A DNA stretch of 64,000 nucleotides from Paenibacillus radicis (ex Xue et al. 2023) (GTDB lineage: Bacteria; Bacillota; Bacilli; Paenibacillales; NBRC-103111), in assembly GCF_024722015.1 (NCBI RefSeq), contig NZ_JANQBD010000010.1, forward strand, positions 124,001 through 188,000. Reading direction: 5' to 3'. Position numbers and translations under genes: made by a program. Of the stretch, positions 1-7,768 are shown piece after piece; the stretch's first letter is position 1, and each line of letters starts with the position of its first letter. The notes under the pieces were generated by a model that saw only the letters and a program-made list of their open reading frames with translations, was not told where the DNA came from and did not search any database.

Positions 1-255
1 GTATGAAATACGGTGATAATAAGACGTAATAAGCTGGATGACAAAGAGTCGTGCGCCATATGTCCATAATTCTCGTTATAATTCAGGGATCTGGCGTAAT
101 GGAGCTCCTTGGGGCTTTTGACAAAACGTCTTAAAGAGAGGAAAATCATATTCGGTTACCCACTCAAATCCAGACAAAGCCATCGAAGTTCATAGATATA
201 GCTATAGAGAGAGAACAGAGACTTTGGGGTACATAAAAAAAGGGGGATTCTTTTA
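1..255. other. Non-coding leader before first glycosyltransferase
   Basis: All three forward frames are closed by early stops and no protein family is recognisable. A TTGACA at 118-123 could be a -35 element, but the best -10 at 17 bp spacing (GAAAAT, 141-146) is poor. An A/G-rich stretch with GGGGG at 241-247 serves as ribosome binding site for the gene starting at 256. Nothing else is supported. Confidence 0.3.
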
Positions 256-1491
256 ATGCTGGATTATTTTTTGTTAGGCGTTCAGGTTATTTTAGCTATG
301 ATCGGAGCCTATCAGCTGTTCTTGACGTTCTTTGGTTGGTACCGTCGAGAGCCAAAAGCAACTCATGCGCCGCAGAAGTCGTTTGCAATCCTGGTTGCAG
401 CTCATAATGAAGAGCAGGTGGTTGGAGCGCTTCTGGACAACTTAAAAAAACTTGATTATCCGAAAGAATTATATGATGTATTCGTTATTTGCGATAACTG
501 TACGGACAGCACGGCCCAAATCTCCAGAAGCAAGGGAGTATATGCTTGTGAGCGCAGCAATCCGAAGCTAAGAGGCAAAGGTTATGCGATCGAATGGATG
601 CTTAAGGAACTGTGGAAAATGCCTCGCAGCTACGATGCGATTGTAATGTTGGATGCTGATAATCTGGTGAATCCGGACTACCTGAGTCTGATGAACAATG
701 ATCTTATCAATGGCTCGCGTGTAATTCAAGCCTATTTGGATACTAAGAATCCGCATGATTCCTGGATTACTGCAGCGTATGCAATCACTTATTGGTATTG
801 CAACCGCTTGTGGCAGCTGCCGCGCCAAAACCTTGGCTTGGCTAATTTCTTGGGCGGAACCGGCATGTGCTTCGAAACCAACCTGATTAAAGAAATTGGT
901 TGGGGCGCGACAAGCTTGGTAGAGGATCTGGAATTTACAATGCGCTGCGTTCAGCGTGGAGTGAACCCAACTTTTAACTACGACGCTAAAGTTTTTGATG
1001 AGAAGCCACTGACCTTTAAAGCATCTGCGAGACAACGTCTAAGATGGATGCAGGGTCATTTTGATGTAGCGCGGCGCTATTTCTTTCCTTTGTTTTGGAA
1101 GGGGCTTAAAGAGGGCAGCTGGGCTAAGCTGGACACAGCTATTTATGCATTGAACGTGTATAACGTTCTGATCGGCTCTGTAGTCACTCTTATATTATGG
1201 GTCAATTTGCTAATGCCGGGAATCTATTCGCTGAAATCACTGTATGATTATGCACCAAGCCTGTTCATGATTATCGGTGCCCTCAGTTTTATCCAATTCC
1301 CGTTAGCGCTCATTATTGAGAAAGCGACTTGGAAAACGTATGCGTACCTGATCACCTTCCCTGTGTTTATGCTTTCTTGGTGGCCGATCACTGTTTACGC
1401 CTTTTTCACTCAGAACAACAAGCAATGGAGCCATACGGAGCATACGCGTGTTATTCGCTTGGAAGAGATGCAAAGCAAGCAGGTTAGCTAG
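256..1491 (+). CDS. GT2 family membrane glycosyltransferase
   Basis: A 411-residue processive-type glycosyltransferase, expected to polymerise an extracellular or cell-envelope polysaccharide from a nucleotide sugar at the membrane. One N-terminal membrane segment (about 3-25) precedes a GT-A domain (about 42-270) with the VAAHNEE start, ICDNCTDST, the metal-binding LDADN near 132, the VEDLEF acidic motif near 222 and RQRLRWMQG near 260 (the RW of QxxRW). Three C-terminal membrane segments follow (about 300-322, 336-354, 361-386), as in IcaA/BcsA-like synthases. The ATG follows a G-rich Shine-Dalgarno at 241-247. It is separated from the other glycosyltransferases (3.6-7.6 kb) by the infC operon. 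The polymer cannot be told from sequence. Confidence 0.85.
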   Translation: MLDYFLLGVQVILAMIGAYQLFLTFFGWYRREPKATHAPQKSFAILVAAHNEEQVVGALLDNLKKLDYPKELYDVFVICDNCTDSTAQISRSKGVYACERSNPKLRGKGYAIEWMLKELWKMPRSYDAIVMLDADNLVNPDYLSLMNNDLINGSRVIQAYLDTKNPHDSWITAAYAITYWYCNRLWQLPRQNLGLANFLGGTGMCFETNLIKEIGWGATSLVEDLEFTMRCVQRGVNPTFNYDAKVFDEKPLTFKASARQRLRWMQGHFDVARRYFFPLFWKGLKEGSWAKLDTAIYALNVYNVLIGSVVTLILWVNLLMPGIYSLKSLYDYAPSLFMIIGALSFIQFPLALIIEKATWKTYAYLITFPVFMLSWWPITVYAFFTQNNKQWSHTEHTRVIRLEEMQSKQVS

Positions 1492-1507
1492 GATGTCCCC
1501 ACCCAAA

Positions 1508-1731
1508 CCCTCCCCGCCGGGAGGGCTCCAAAGGGCTCTGCCCTCTGGACACCCGTGGTGCGCCTGAGTGACGTTATGTGGAGGATCGCTTTTCGTCCCT
1601 TCGGGACACGCTTCATGTTAGTGCTCCTGCCAGTAGGAACGCTTTCGTCCTTGCGGACACGCTTTAAGTTTGATCTTGTTTCCGCAACACCTGCAGGACC
1701 TCGGTACACAGGGCTTCCCGAAACGTCGGGA
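1508..1731. repeat. Cluster of GC-rich short hairpins (intergenic)
   Basis: At least six perfect short inverted repeats lie in about 225 bp: CCCTCCC/GGGAGGG (508-514/519-525), AGGGC/GCCCT (532-536/540-544), GTCCC/GGGAC (595-599/603-607), TCCT/AGGA (625-628/635-638), GTCC/GGAC (647-650/655-658) and TCCCGA/TCGGGA (716-721/726-731), all plus 1000. Two of them sit in a direct repeat of the form GCTTTCGTCC..GGACACGCTT (about 1588-1614 and 1641-1665). The reading frames through it have no recognisable protein. It resembles a REP/BIME-like intergenic element; the first hairpin may also end transcription of the preceding gene, although no T-run follows. Confidence 0.55.
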
Positions 1732-1784
1732 GGGACGGTGTGTCAAACCGCATAAAATCTTACCGAAGTTTCGAAACTTACACG

Positions 1785-1814
1785 TTGACTTAATTGCTGC
1801 GGTTATGTTATGAT
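1785..1814 (+). promoter_or_regulatory. Sigma-A type promoter of the infC operon
   Basis: TTGACT (1785-1790) and TATGAT (1809-1814) are 18 bp apart, directly upstream of the leader RNA of infC. It is a good vegetative promoter by consensus. Confidence 0.7.
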
Positions 1815-1823
1815 GTTTTGGTG

Positions 1824-1955
1824 TTAAAAAAGAAGAAGCGCCCGCTTCTCACCTGACCGACTTGGTTGGCTGGTAATTAAAGCTAAAGTGAAGTTTTTAT
1901 AATGATAATCACTTGAACCTTTTAAGACGTGGGCCATTGCGCCCTCGTCTTTTTT
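1824..1955 (+). ncRNA. L20-type leader of infC-rpmI-rplT, with attenuator
   Basis: The 5' untranslated RNA begins with a purine-rich tract and a GAAGCG/CGCTTC-like hairpin (about 1831-1850) and ends in a clear intrinsic terminator: AAGACG (1924-1929) and GGGC (931-934) pair with GCCC (941-944) and CGTCTT (946-951), followed by T residues, just before the infC ribosome binding site. In Bacillus-group bacteria this leader binds ribosomal protein L20, which promotes premature termination and so represses the operon. Position, layout and the terminator agree with that family; the L20-binding fold itself was not computed. Confidence 0.75.
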
Positions 1956-1984
1956 AATTTTACAATCTCTGGAGGTGGAAGGTT

Positions 1985-2500
1985 ATTAGTACAGAGCATT
2001 TAATTAACGATGAGATTCGTGTGAAGGAAGTACGTCTGATCGGTGCAGACGGCGATCAACTCGGCATCAAGCCGATTCGCGAAGCGCTTCAAATCGCGAT
2101 TGACGCCAACCTGGACTTGGTCAACGTTGCTCCGACGGCTAAGCCGCCGGTTTGCCGGATTATGGATTACGGGAAATACCGTTATGAAATGCAAAAGAAA
2201 GAAAAGGAAGCCCGTAAGAACCAAAAAATCGTTGAGCTTAAAGAAGTTCGTCTGAGCGCTACAATCGATGAGCATGACTTCCAAACGAAGCAGCGCAACG
2301 TTGTTAAATTTCTAGGCGAAGGCGACAAAGTAAAACTGAGCGTGCGTTTCCGCGGTCGTGAGATCGCGCATGCGAGCATCGGTCAAAAAGTGCTTGAGCG
2401 TATGGCGACTGAAGTGGAGGAGCTGTGTGTAGTTGAACGCAGACCCAAACTGGAAGGCCGCAGTATGATCATGATTTTATCGCCGAAGCAGCAAGCATAA
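1985..2500 (+). CDS. infC: Translation initiation factor IF-3 (AUU start)
   Basis: IF-3 binds the 30S subunit, prevents subunit joining and checks the start codon. The start is placed at ATT 1985, giving 171 residues beginning ISTEHLINDEIRVKEVRLIG, the usual IF-3 N-terminus; it sits 7 nt after the Shine-Dalgarno GGAGGTG (1971-1977). The first conventional start in frame (GTG 2021) would delete this conserved stretch. An AUU start is a known IF-3 autoregulatory device, because IF-3 discriminates against it. The N-domain with RLIGADGDQLG is followed by the lysine-rich linker and the C-domain with VRFRGREIAH. First gene of the infC-rpmI-rplT operon. Confidence 0.97.
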   Translation: MSTEHLINDEIRVKEVRLIGADGDQLGIKPIREALQIAIDANLDLVNVAPTAKPPVCRIMDYGKYRYEMQKKEKEARKNQKIVELKEVRLSATIDEHDFQTKQRNVVKFLGEGDKVKLSVRFRGREIAHASIGQKVLERMATEVEELCVVERRPKLEGRSMIMILSPKQQA

Positions 2501-2524
2501 TTATTAGGGAGGACTAAAAACATC

Positions 2525-2728
2525 ATGCCAAAAATGAAAACACACAGCAGCTTAAAAGGCCGCTTCAAGATCACAGGTACAGGCAAAGTAATGAGATACA
2601 AAGCCTACAAGAACCACTTGTTGTCCGGTAAATCCGCTCGTCAAAAGCGTGTATTGGGTACAAACCCTACTATGGCTCCAGGCGATGTAAAACGCTTGAA
2701 ACAGCAATTGGGTAACATCAAAGGTTAA
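2525..2728 (+). CDS. rpmI: Ribosomal protein bL35
   Basis: A 67-residue basic protein of the large subunit. It starts MPKMKTHSSLKGRFKITGTG and contains the conserved KNHLLSGKSARQKR stretch. Length is normal for the family. Shine-Dalgarno AGGGAGGA lies 24 nt after infC stops; second gene in the operon. Confidence 0.97.
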   Translation: MPKMKTHSSLKGRFKITGTGKVMRYKAYKNHLLSGKSARQKRVLGTNPTMAPGDVKRLKQQLGNIKG

Positions 2729-2768
2729 TTCGTATTTTATTCTACTTAAATTCTGGAGGTAATCAATC

Positions 2769-3128
2769 ATGGCAAGAGTAAAAGGCGGGTTCGTCACTCG
2801 TCGTCGTCATAAAAAGATTTTGAAGCTGGCTAAAGGTTATTTTGGTTCCAAGCATCGTTTATTTAGAACGGCTAAGCAACAAGTAATGAAATCCTTACTG
2901 TATGCATACCGTGACCGTCGTCAAAAGAAACGTGATTTCCGCAAATTGTGGATTACACGTATCAATGCTGCGGCTCGCATCAACGGCTTGTCCTACAGCA
3001 AGTTCATGCATGGCTTGAAGCTGTCCGGTATCGAAGTAAACCGCAAAATGTTGGCTGACCTTGCTGTCAACGACCTAAGCGCATTTAACGATCTGGCTAC
3101 TGCTGCTAAGCAAAAAGTGAACGCGTAA
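2769..3128 (+). CDS. rplT: Ribosomal protein bL20
   Basis: A 119-residue 23S rRNA-binding protein needed for early 50S assembly, and in Bacillus also the repressor of its own operon through the leader upstream of inf[22 protein letters not shown] and the C-terminal [12 protein letters not shown] are diagnostic. The Shine-Dalgarno is TGGAGGTAA. A terminator follows directly. Confidence 0.97.
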   Translation: MARVKGGFVTRRRHKKILKLAKGYFGSKHRLFRTAKQQVMKSLLYAYRDRRQKKRDFRKLWITRINAAARINGLSYSKFMHGLKLSGIEVNRKMLADLAVNDLSAFNDLATAAKQKVNA

Positions 3129-3141
3129 CAAATACAAATAC

Positions 3142-3186
3142 AACCCTGTTTCTTTGGATGAATAATCCGGGAGATAGGGTTTTTTA
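3142..3186 (+). terminator. Intrinsic terminator of infC-rpmI-rplT
   Basis: AACCCTGTTTC (3142-3152) pairs with GAGATAGGGTT (3171-3181) over 11 bp with two G-U pairs, followed by TTTTT. Confidence 0.85.
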
Positions 3187-3631
3187 GTTTGCTCAACTCT
3201 CGCGGCAGCTGTTTAGATTTTGTTCAGATAGCAAGCTGTATGATGAAATGAGTCGGAATATGGGTAATTAATATAACAAATTTCTAACAATTCACCTTTA
3301 ATTGACCACAACTTAATGAATATCTAATATTTACTTAATTTTTTTATAAATCAAATATGGTATCATGAAATTAATAAAAACGAATGGGTCTTAGGTCTTA
3401 TTGTTTTAGTTATGGGTCTTTTGGCTTATATCTGAATTGTATGTGATCTAATGCCTTATAAGGCGCTAGGCTACGACCTTGGTCTAGTGAGCAGCTGTTA
3501 AAATTTGAGTATCCAGTCACAAGTACAGGGGTTATTGTGGGTAACCGTTAGTTCTTCCAGTTGCTGAAGGAGTGGTTGATTTCATAGAGATCGTGATGGC
3601 TGATAACCAATCCAAATGGGGAGTGAATAAT
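3187..3631 (+). other. Long untranslated region before the MshEN-GT operon
   Basis: About 445 bp, AT-rich to about 3380 and then more mixed, without a credible gene. It holds a perfect palindrome GCCTTATAAGGC (3453-3464), a second one GACCTTGGTC (3475-3484), a GGTTA..TAACC pair near 3530-3547, and GGGTCTT repeated at about 3386 and 3414. These could be stems of a leader RNA or operator sites. An apparent open frame from 3572 has no properly placed Shine-Dalgarno before its first codons, so the gene is started at 3632. Confidence 0.35.
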
Positions 3632-3862
3632 GTGAAAGAAAAAGCGCTGATCGGTTATAACCATCGTAAGGCAGAACGTTATTTTGCCTCATTGGAAGCA
3701 GAAGAGGCGACTCTGAACCAGCAGCGTGAAATTAATAAACAATCGTATAAGCTGAAGGAAGCGGAGCTGCTATACGAAATCAATAATATTAAGCAGAAGA
3801 TAGTTGAGTTGAATCAACTGGAAACGAGCTTGAAACAATGGATACAAAGAAACGAGAATTAG
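3632..3862 (+). CDS. Small coiled-coil protein, unknown function
   Basis: A 76-residue, charged, almost wholly helical protein: heptad-like spacing of Leu/Ile with Glu/Lys runs (LYEINNIKQKIVELNQLE) predicts a coiled coil over most of its length; there is no signal peptide or membrane segment. The GTG start at 3632 follows GGGGAG (3618-3623) with 8 nt spacing; GTG 3572 would add 20 residues but lacks a ribosome site. Its end overlaps the next gene by 25 nt in another frame, which suggests translational coupling and a partnership with the glycosyltransferase. No family recognised. Confidence 0.6.
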   Translation: MKEKALIGYNHRKAERYFASLEAEEATLNQQREINKQSYKLKEAELLYEINNIKQKIVELNQLETSLKQWIQRNEN

Positions 3863-6183
3863 AACCATCTTTCGGTTTCGCTTGGCTAGGGCTCCGCAGA
3901 AGTTTGACCGACAAGCATGCCAAAGGATTGGAAGAGCGGGTTCGTTTTAAGCGGGAATTAGAGGAAGTTGAACGTCAGGATCAAGAGAAGCGATTGCAGG
4001 AACTCGCTAAACAGCTGGAATATTTGAAACGAGAATACCAAAGTAAAGAAGACTATGTTGAGGAATTAATAGCACAAAAGCTCAAACTGCTTGATAAAGA
4101 GGGCTTTAAGCCTGATATGAACAGCGGTCCCAGAAAGCCGAAAATGAGGATGGGCGACCTGATGGTAGCCGAAGGTCTTGTTACTCAGGCTCAGCTGGAA
4201 GAGGCCATGGAACATCAAAAGAAATTCGGTGGCCGACTTGGTGATATCGTATCGGAAATGGGCTTTGTTGATAAACGGAGAGTATCAGACCTGCTAGATG
4301 GCAAGACCCAAAAGGGAAGACTTGGCGACATGCTTGTCAATACCGGTGCTATCAAACAGGAGGAATTAAATCAAGCTCTGGAGTTTCAACGTAAAAGTGG
4401 TGGTATGCTCGGTGATATTCTTATGGCGATGCGGTTTATTGAACCGGAGAAGCTGTACCGCCATATCGCTACGCAGAATAATCTTGGCCGGATAGGCTCG
4501 GAGTTTGATTTTCATGACCTTAACAAGCTGCCTGAATATTTGGCCAGACAATATGACGCAGTTGTTATTAGTCAGGATTTAAATCGTTATTTGGTGGCAG
4601 TGGGAGGTCCATTGTCAGATGAAGCGCAGAGAGCTATTGAAGCTCTGCTGGAGCTGCCGATTGAGCAGGTGCTTGCTACACGTGAAGAGATGGAGTACTT
4701 CTGGAAGCAGATCTACGAGTCTGAGCTTATGGTTGAAAGCACACAAAAGCTGGTTAATGAGCAGCCGGAAAATTCGGCTCATGTAACCTTTACGACCGCA
4801 CAATTGGTCACTGCTGCTGGAGCTGCACTGCTGCTGGTGGTGTGCTTTGCATTGGACTGGTTTCGTACGCTAATTGCAGTTAATGTCCTTGTCCAAGTTT
4901 TTTATTTTTCTATGACCCTGTTTAAATTTTTGATCGTCATGTATGGCACGCGTGATTACGCTCAAATCCGCTTTACCAAAGAACAGGTGGACGCTGTCGA
5001 TGAGAGAACTCTACCTATTTATACAATTCTGGTTCCGATGTATAAGGAAAGTAAGGTTATTCCGTATTTGCTGGGTAACATCGAGCGGCTGGATTATCCA
5101 AAAGCGAAACTGGATGTCAGGCTATTAATTGAAGAGGATGATGTGGAGGCGCAGGAGCTGCTTATGAGCATGAATCTTCCTGCCTACTACACTACGATTG
5201 TAGTGCCTCACAGTCTTCCTAAAACAAAGCCTAAAGCTTGTAATTACGGCTTGATTCGTGCGCGCGGCGAATACGTAGTTATATACGATGCTGAAGATAG
5301 GCCGGATTCGGATCAACTGAAGAAGGTGCATGCTGCATTTGTAAACGGCCCTGCTAATTTGGCTTGTATCCAGGGTAAATTGAATTATTTTAATAGCGAT
5401 CAAAACTTGCTTACGCGCTGGTTCACTCATGAATACAGCATGTGGTTCGAGCTGCTGTTACCGGGTGTTATGCAGCTTAATATTCCGATCCCTCTTGGAG
5501 GGACGTCCAATCATTTTAAAATGGCAGTGCTCAAGGAAATTAACGCATGGGATCCTTACAATGTAACCGAAGACGCCGATCTTGGAATACGCTTATACAA
5601 ATCAGGGTATACAACGGCGATTGTCGATTCGCGGACTTGGGAGGAAGCTAACAGTCGAGTAGGTAACTGGATACGACAGAGGTCTCGCTGGATAAAAGGA
5701 TATATGCAGACCTGGCTGGTTCACATGCGGAACCCGTTCAAGCTTTACAAGGAGCTAGGCTTAAAAGGATTTATGGGATTTCAGGTAATGGTGCTTGCTA
5801 CACCATTGTTGCCTCTTTTGAACCCTTTTTACTGGTTAATGATTATCCTCTGGTATGGGTGGCAGCTTGAATGGATCCCGCAAATTTTTCCGGGGGCTAT
5901 TTACTACTTTGCATCGGTTGAGTTTCTAGTCGGTAACTTCCTGTTTGTATTCAGTAATGTCGTAGGAGTATATTGGGTTATTTATGAATTGGAAAAACGA
6001 AAAGAGCATGTGTTTTCGTATGGCTTGGTCAAATATGCACTATTAACGCCTTTTTATTGGGTATTGATGAGTATAGCTGCGGTTAAAGCGGCATGGCAAT
6101 TGATCACCAAACCGTTCTACTGGGAGAAGACCACTCACGGCCTTTCAAAGCACGAGCCTGTTTCAGATTCGGCCAATCCTTAA
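3838..6183 (+). CDS. GT2 synthase with N-terminal MshEN-like (c-di-GMP-type) motifs
   Basis: A 781-residue fusion. Residues about 30-90 are coiled coil. Residues about 103-215 hold four spaced (R/M)(L/M)GD motifs (near 103, 132, 161 and 190), each followed by a hydrophobic G-[FL]-[VI] step and a helix, which fits two tandem MshEN/T2SSE_N modules; MshEN domains in secretion ATPases bind cyclic di-GMP. Two membrane helices (about 319-370) lead to a GT2 domain (about 392-630) with YDAEDRPD near 484, TEDADLG and RQRSRWIKG near 614, then three or more membrane helices. This resembles XagB/NfrB-type polysaccharide synthases. Inference: c-di-GMP-gated exopolysaccharide synthesis. The ATG at 3838 lies inside the preceding gene; substrate unknown. 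Confidence 0.82.
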   Translation: MDTKKRELEPSFGFAWLGLRRSLTDKHAKGLEERVRFKRELEEVERQDQEKRLQELAKQLEYLKREYQSKEDYVEELIAQKLKLLDKEGFKPDMNSGPRKPKMRMGDLMVAEGLVTQAQLEEAMEHQKKFGGRLGDIVSEMGFVDKRRVSDLLDGKTQKGRLGDMLVNTGAIKQEELNQALEFQRKSGGMLGDILMAMRFIEPEKLYRHIATQNNLGRIGSEFDFHDLNKLPEYLARQYDAVVISQDLNRYLVAVGGPLSDEAQRAIEALLELPIEQVLATREEMEYFWKQIYESELMVESTQKLVNEQPENSAHVTFTTAQLVTAAGAALLLVVCFALDWFRTLIAVNVLVQVFYFSMTLFKFLIVMYGTRDYAQIRFTKEQVDAVDERTLPIYTILVPMYKESKVIPYLLGNIERLDYPKAKLDVRLLIEEDDVEAQELLMSMNLPAYYTTIVVPHSLPKTKPKACNYGLIRARGEYVVIYDAEDRPDSDQLKKVHAAFVNGPANLACIQGKLNYFNSDQNLLTRWFTHEYSMWFELLLPGVMQLNIPIPLGGTSNHFKMAVLKEINAWDPYNVTEDADLGIRLYKSGYTTAIVDSRTWEEANSRVGNWIRQRSRWIKGYMQTWLVHMRNPFKLYKELGLKGFMGFQVMVLATPLLPLLNPFYWLMIILWYGWQLEWIPQIFPGAIYYFASVEFLVGNFLFVFSNVVGVYWVIYELEKRKEHVFSYGLVKYALLTPFYWVLMSIAAVKAAWQLITKPFYWEKTTHGLSKHEPVSDSANP

Positions 6184-6237
6184 TATCTCAATTCGCAAAA
6201 GGTTTCGATTTGTCAGTTTATTTTAGGGGGTGCAATT

Positions 6238-7248
6238 GTGAGTAGAGAAATACCTGAAATATCCGTGGTAATCCCGGTTTATAATGAAGAGGTCCATATT
6301 ATACAATCGCTTCTATCAATTGAAAAGAAACTGAAAAGCATTACTTCCTCATACGAATTTATTATTGTTGACGATGGCTCTCGTGATACTACATGGGATC
6401 AACTAACGAATCACGGAACAAGTATATCTCACTTGACGGCACTGCGCTTAAGCCGGAATTTCGGTAAAGAGTTAGCACTTTGTGCCGGTTTGGAGCATGC
6501 TTGTGGCCGAGCGGTTATTATTATGGATTCTGATTTACAGCACCCCCCTTCATTGTTAGAGAGTATGGTCCGCTTGTGGAGAGAAGAAGGTAAAGAGATT
6601 GTAGAATGTGTAAAAACAGACAGAGGAAACGAATCATTAGATAAAACATTCTATTCAACCATTTTCTATAGCATTCTAAATCATTTATCTGGTTTTGATT
6701 TGAAAGGCGCTTCTGATTTTAAACTGTTGGATCAAAAGGTTGTTCAGGCTTGGCGAGGGATGCCGGAGCGGAATACTTTTTTTCGTGGGATGACTGCATG
6801 GCTTGGATACAATCGGGCTCAAATCCCGTTTGAAGTTGCTGACCGTGTAGGAGGAAAGAGTCAATGGCATTTTTTAAGTCTGCTTAAACTTGCAGTTAAT
6901 GCAGTAGTAGCCTTTTCATCTATTCCACTTCGATTTGTCAGCATGTTTGGACTCTTATTTTTAATAGGAGCAATAGTTCTTGGAGTTCAGACCATTTATC
7001 AAAAGTTCATTGGAGATGCAGTAACGGGTTTTACTACGGTCATTTTGTTGCTGTTGTTTATTGGGAGTGTTATTATGATTTCACTGGGCATCATAGGAGA
7101 ATATATCGCCTCAATCTATAAAGAAGTAAAGGGGCGTCCACGTTATTTAGTCAGTCAAAAAATAGACAGTGAGCTTATGGAATCATCTAATAACAATGCT
7201 TACGCAATACGTGAGAGTGCTGGAGAAATGAAATACGGGGTAAGTTAA
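6238..7248 (+). CDS. Polyprenyl-phosphate glycosyltransferase, GtrB/DPM1-like
   Basis: A 336-residue GT2 enzyme of the dolichol-phosphate-mannose synthase/GtrB type, which transfers a sugar from a nucleotide donor to undecaprenyl phosphate on the inner membrane face. The GT-A domain starts VVIPVYNEE and carries VDDGSRD and the metal site MDSDLQHP near 95; two C-terminal membrane helices (about 231-256 and 265-290) form the usual anchor. The GTG start follows AGGGGGTG with short spacing. It lies 54 nt after the synthase and 5 nt before the gtrA-like gene, so the three are probably one transcript. Which sugar is used is unknown. Confidence 0.88.
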   Translation: MSREIPEISVVIPVYNEEVHIIQSLLSIEKKLKSITSSYEFIIVDDGSRDTTWDQLTNHGTSISHLTALRLSRNFGKELALCAGLEHACGRAVIIMDSDLQHPPSLLESMVRLWREEGKEIVECVKTDRGNESLDKTFYSTIFYSILNHLSGFDLKGASDFKLLDQKVVQAWRGMPERNTFFRGMTAWLGYNRAQIPFEVADRVGGKSQWHFLSLLKLAVNAVVAFSSIPLRFVSMFGLLFLIGAIVLGVQTIYQKFIGDAVTGFTTVILLLLFIGSVIMISLGIIGEYIASIYKEVKGRPRYLVSQKIDSELMESSNNNAYAIRESAGEMKYGVS

Positions 7249-7253
7249 TTATT

Positions 7254-7646
7254 ATGAGAATTCTCATGTTGAAATATGGCGCAGTAGGTTTATTGGGGAC
7301 TGTACTTCATTTTGCAGTACTGTACGTCTTGGTAGAAGCATTTCATGTATATCCGATAATTGCTTCTGCATTGGGATTTATTGTAGTTCTTATAGTTTCC
7401 TACTTTCTGAACAAAATGTGGACATTCCGAACGTCGCCGTCTGGCTGGAGGCCGCTTATCAAGTACACGGTTGTTTCGGTTACAGGGCTGTTGGCAAATA
7501 CAAGCATTATATATATATCTGTTGATGTTCTTCATTGGCACTATTTAATCGGGCAATGCCTGGTGGTTGTAGTTGTGCCGATTTTAAATTTTGTTTTTAA
7601 TTACTACTGGACTTTTCAACAAAAATCTGAGACTCACAGCTCATAA
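7254..7646 (+). CDS. GtrA family membrane protein (putative lipid-linked sugar flippase)
   Basis: A 130-residue protein with four predicted membrane helices (about 5-25, 31-51, 70-90, 96-118) and the family pattern LKYGAVGLLGT..YFLNKMWTF..FNYYWTF. GtrA proteins commonly pair with GtrB-like transferases and are thought to flip the undecaprenyl-phosphate sugar across the membrane. It is the last gene of the operon; ATG 7266 (MLKYGAVG) is a possible alternative start. Confidence 0.85.
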   Translation: MRILMLKYGAVGLLGTVLHFAVLYVLVEAFHVYPIIASALGFIVVLIVSYFLNKMWTFRTSPSGWRPLIKYTVVSVTGLLANTSIIYISVDVLHWHYLIGQCLVVVVVPILNFVFNYYWTFQQKSETHSS

Positions 7647-7667
7647 AATAAGAGGTAATATAATAAG

Positions 7668-7714
7668 AGCTTAACACTGGTTACGAAAAGTAGCCGATGT
7701 TAAGCTTTTATTTA
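7668..7714 (+). terminator. Intrinsic terminator after gtrA-like gene
   Basis: AGCTTAACA (7668-7676) pairs with TGTTAAGCT (7698-7706), followed by TTTATTTATT. It could act on both strands, since the next gene converges on it. Confidence 0.8.
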
Positions 7715-7768
7715 TTATGAAATTGATCCATTAGTAGGTGAAATAGAAGGATTCGAATATTTAATTGT

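Noticed and set aside
1555..1755. Overlapping open frames on both strands in the hairpin cluster
   Set aside because: Composition is governed by short inverted repeats; no ribosome site, no recognisable protein.
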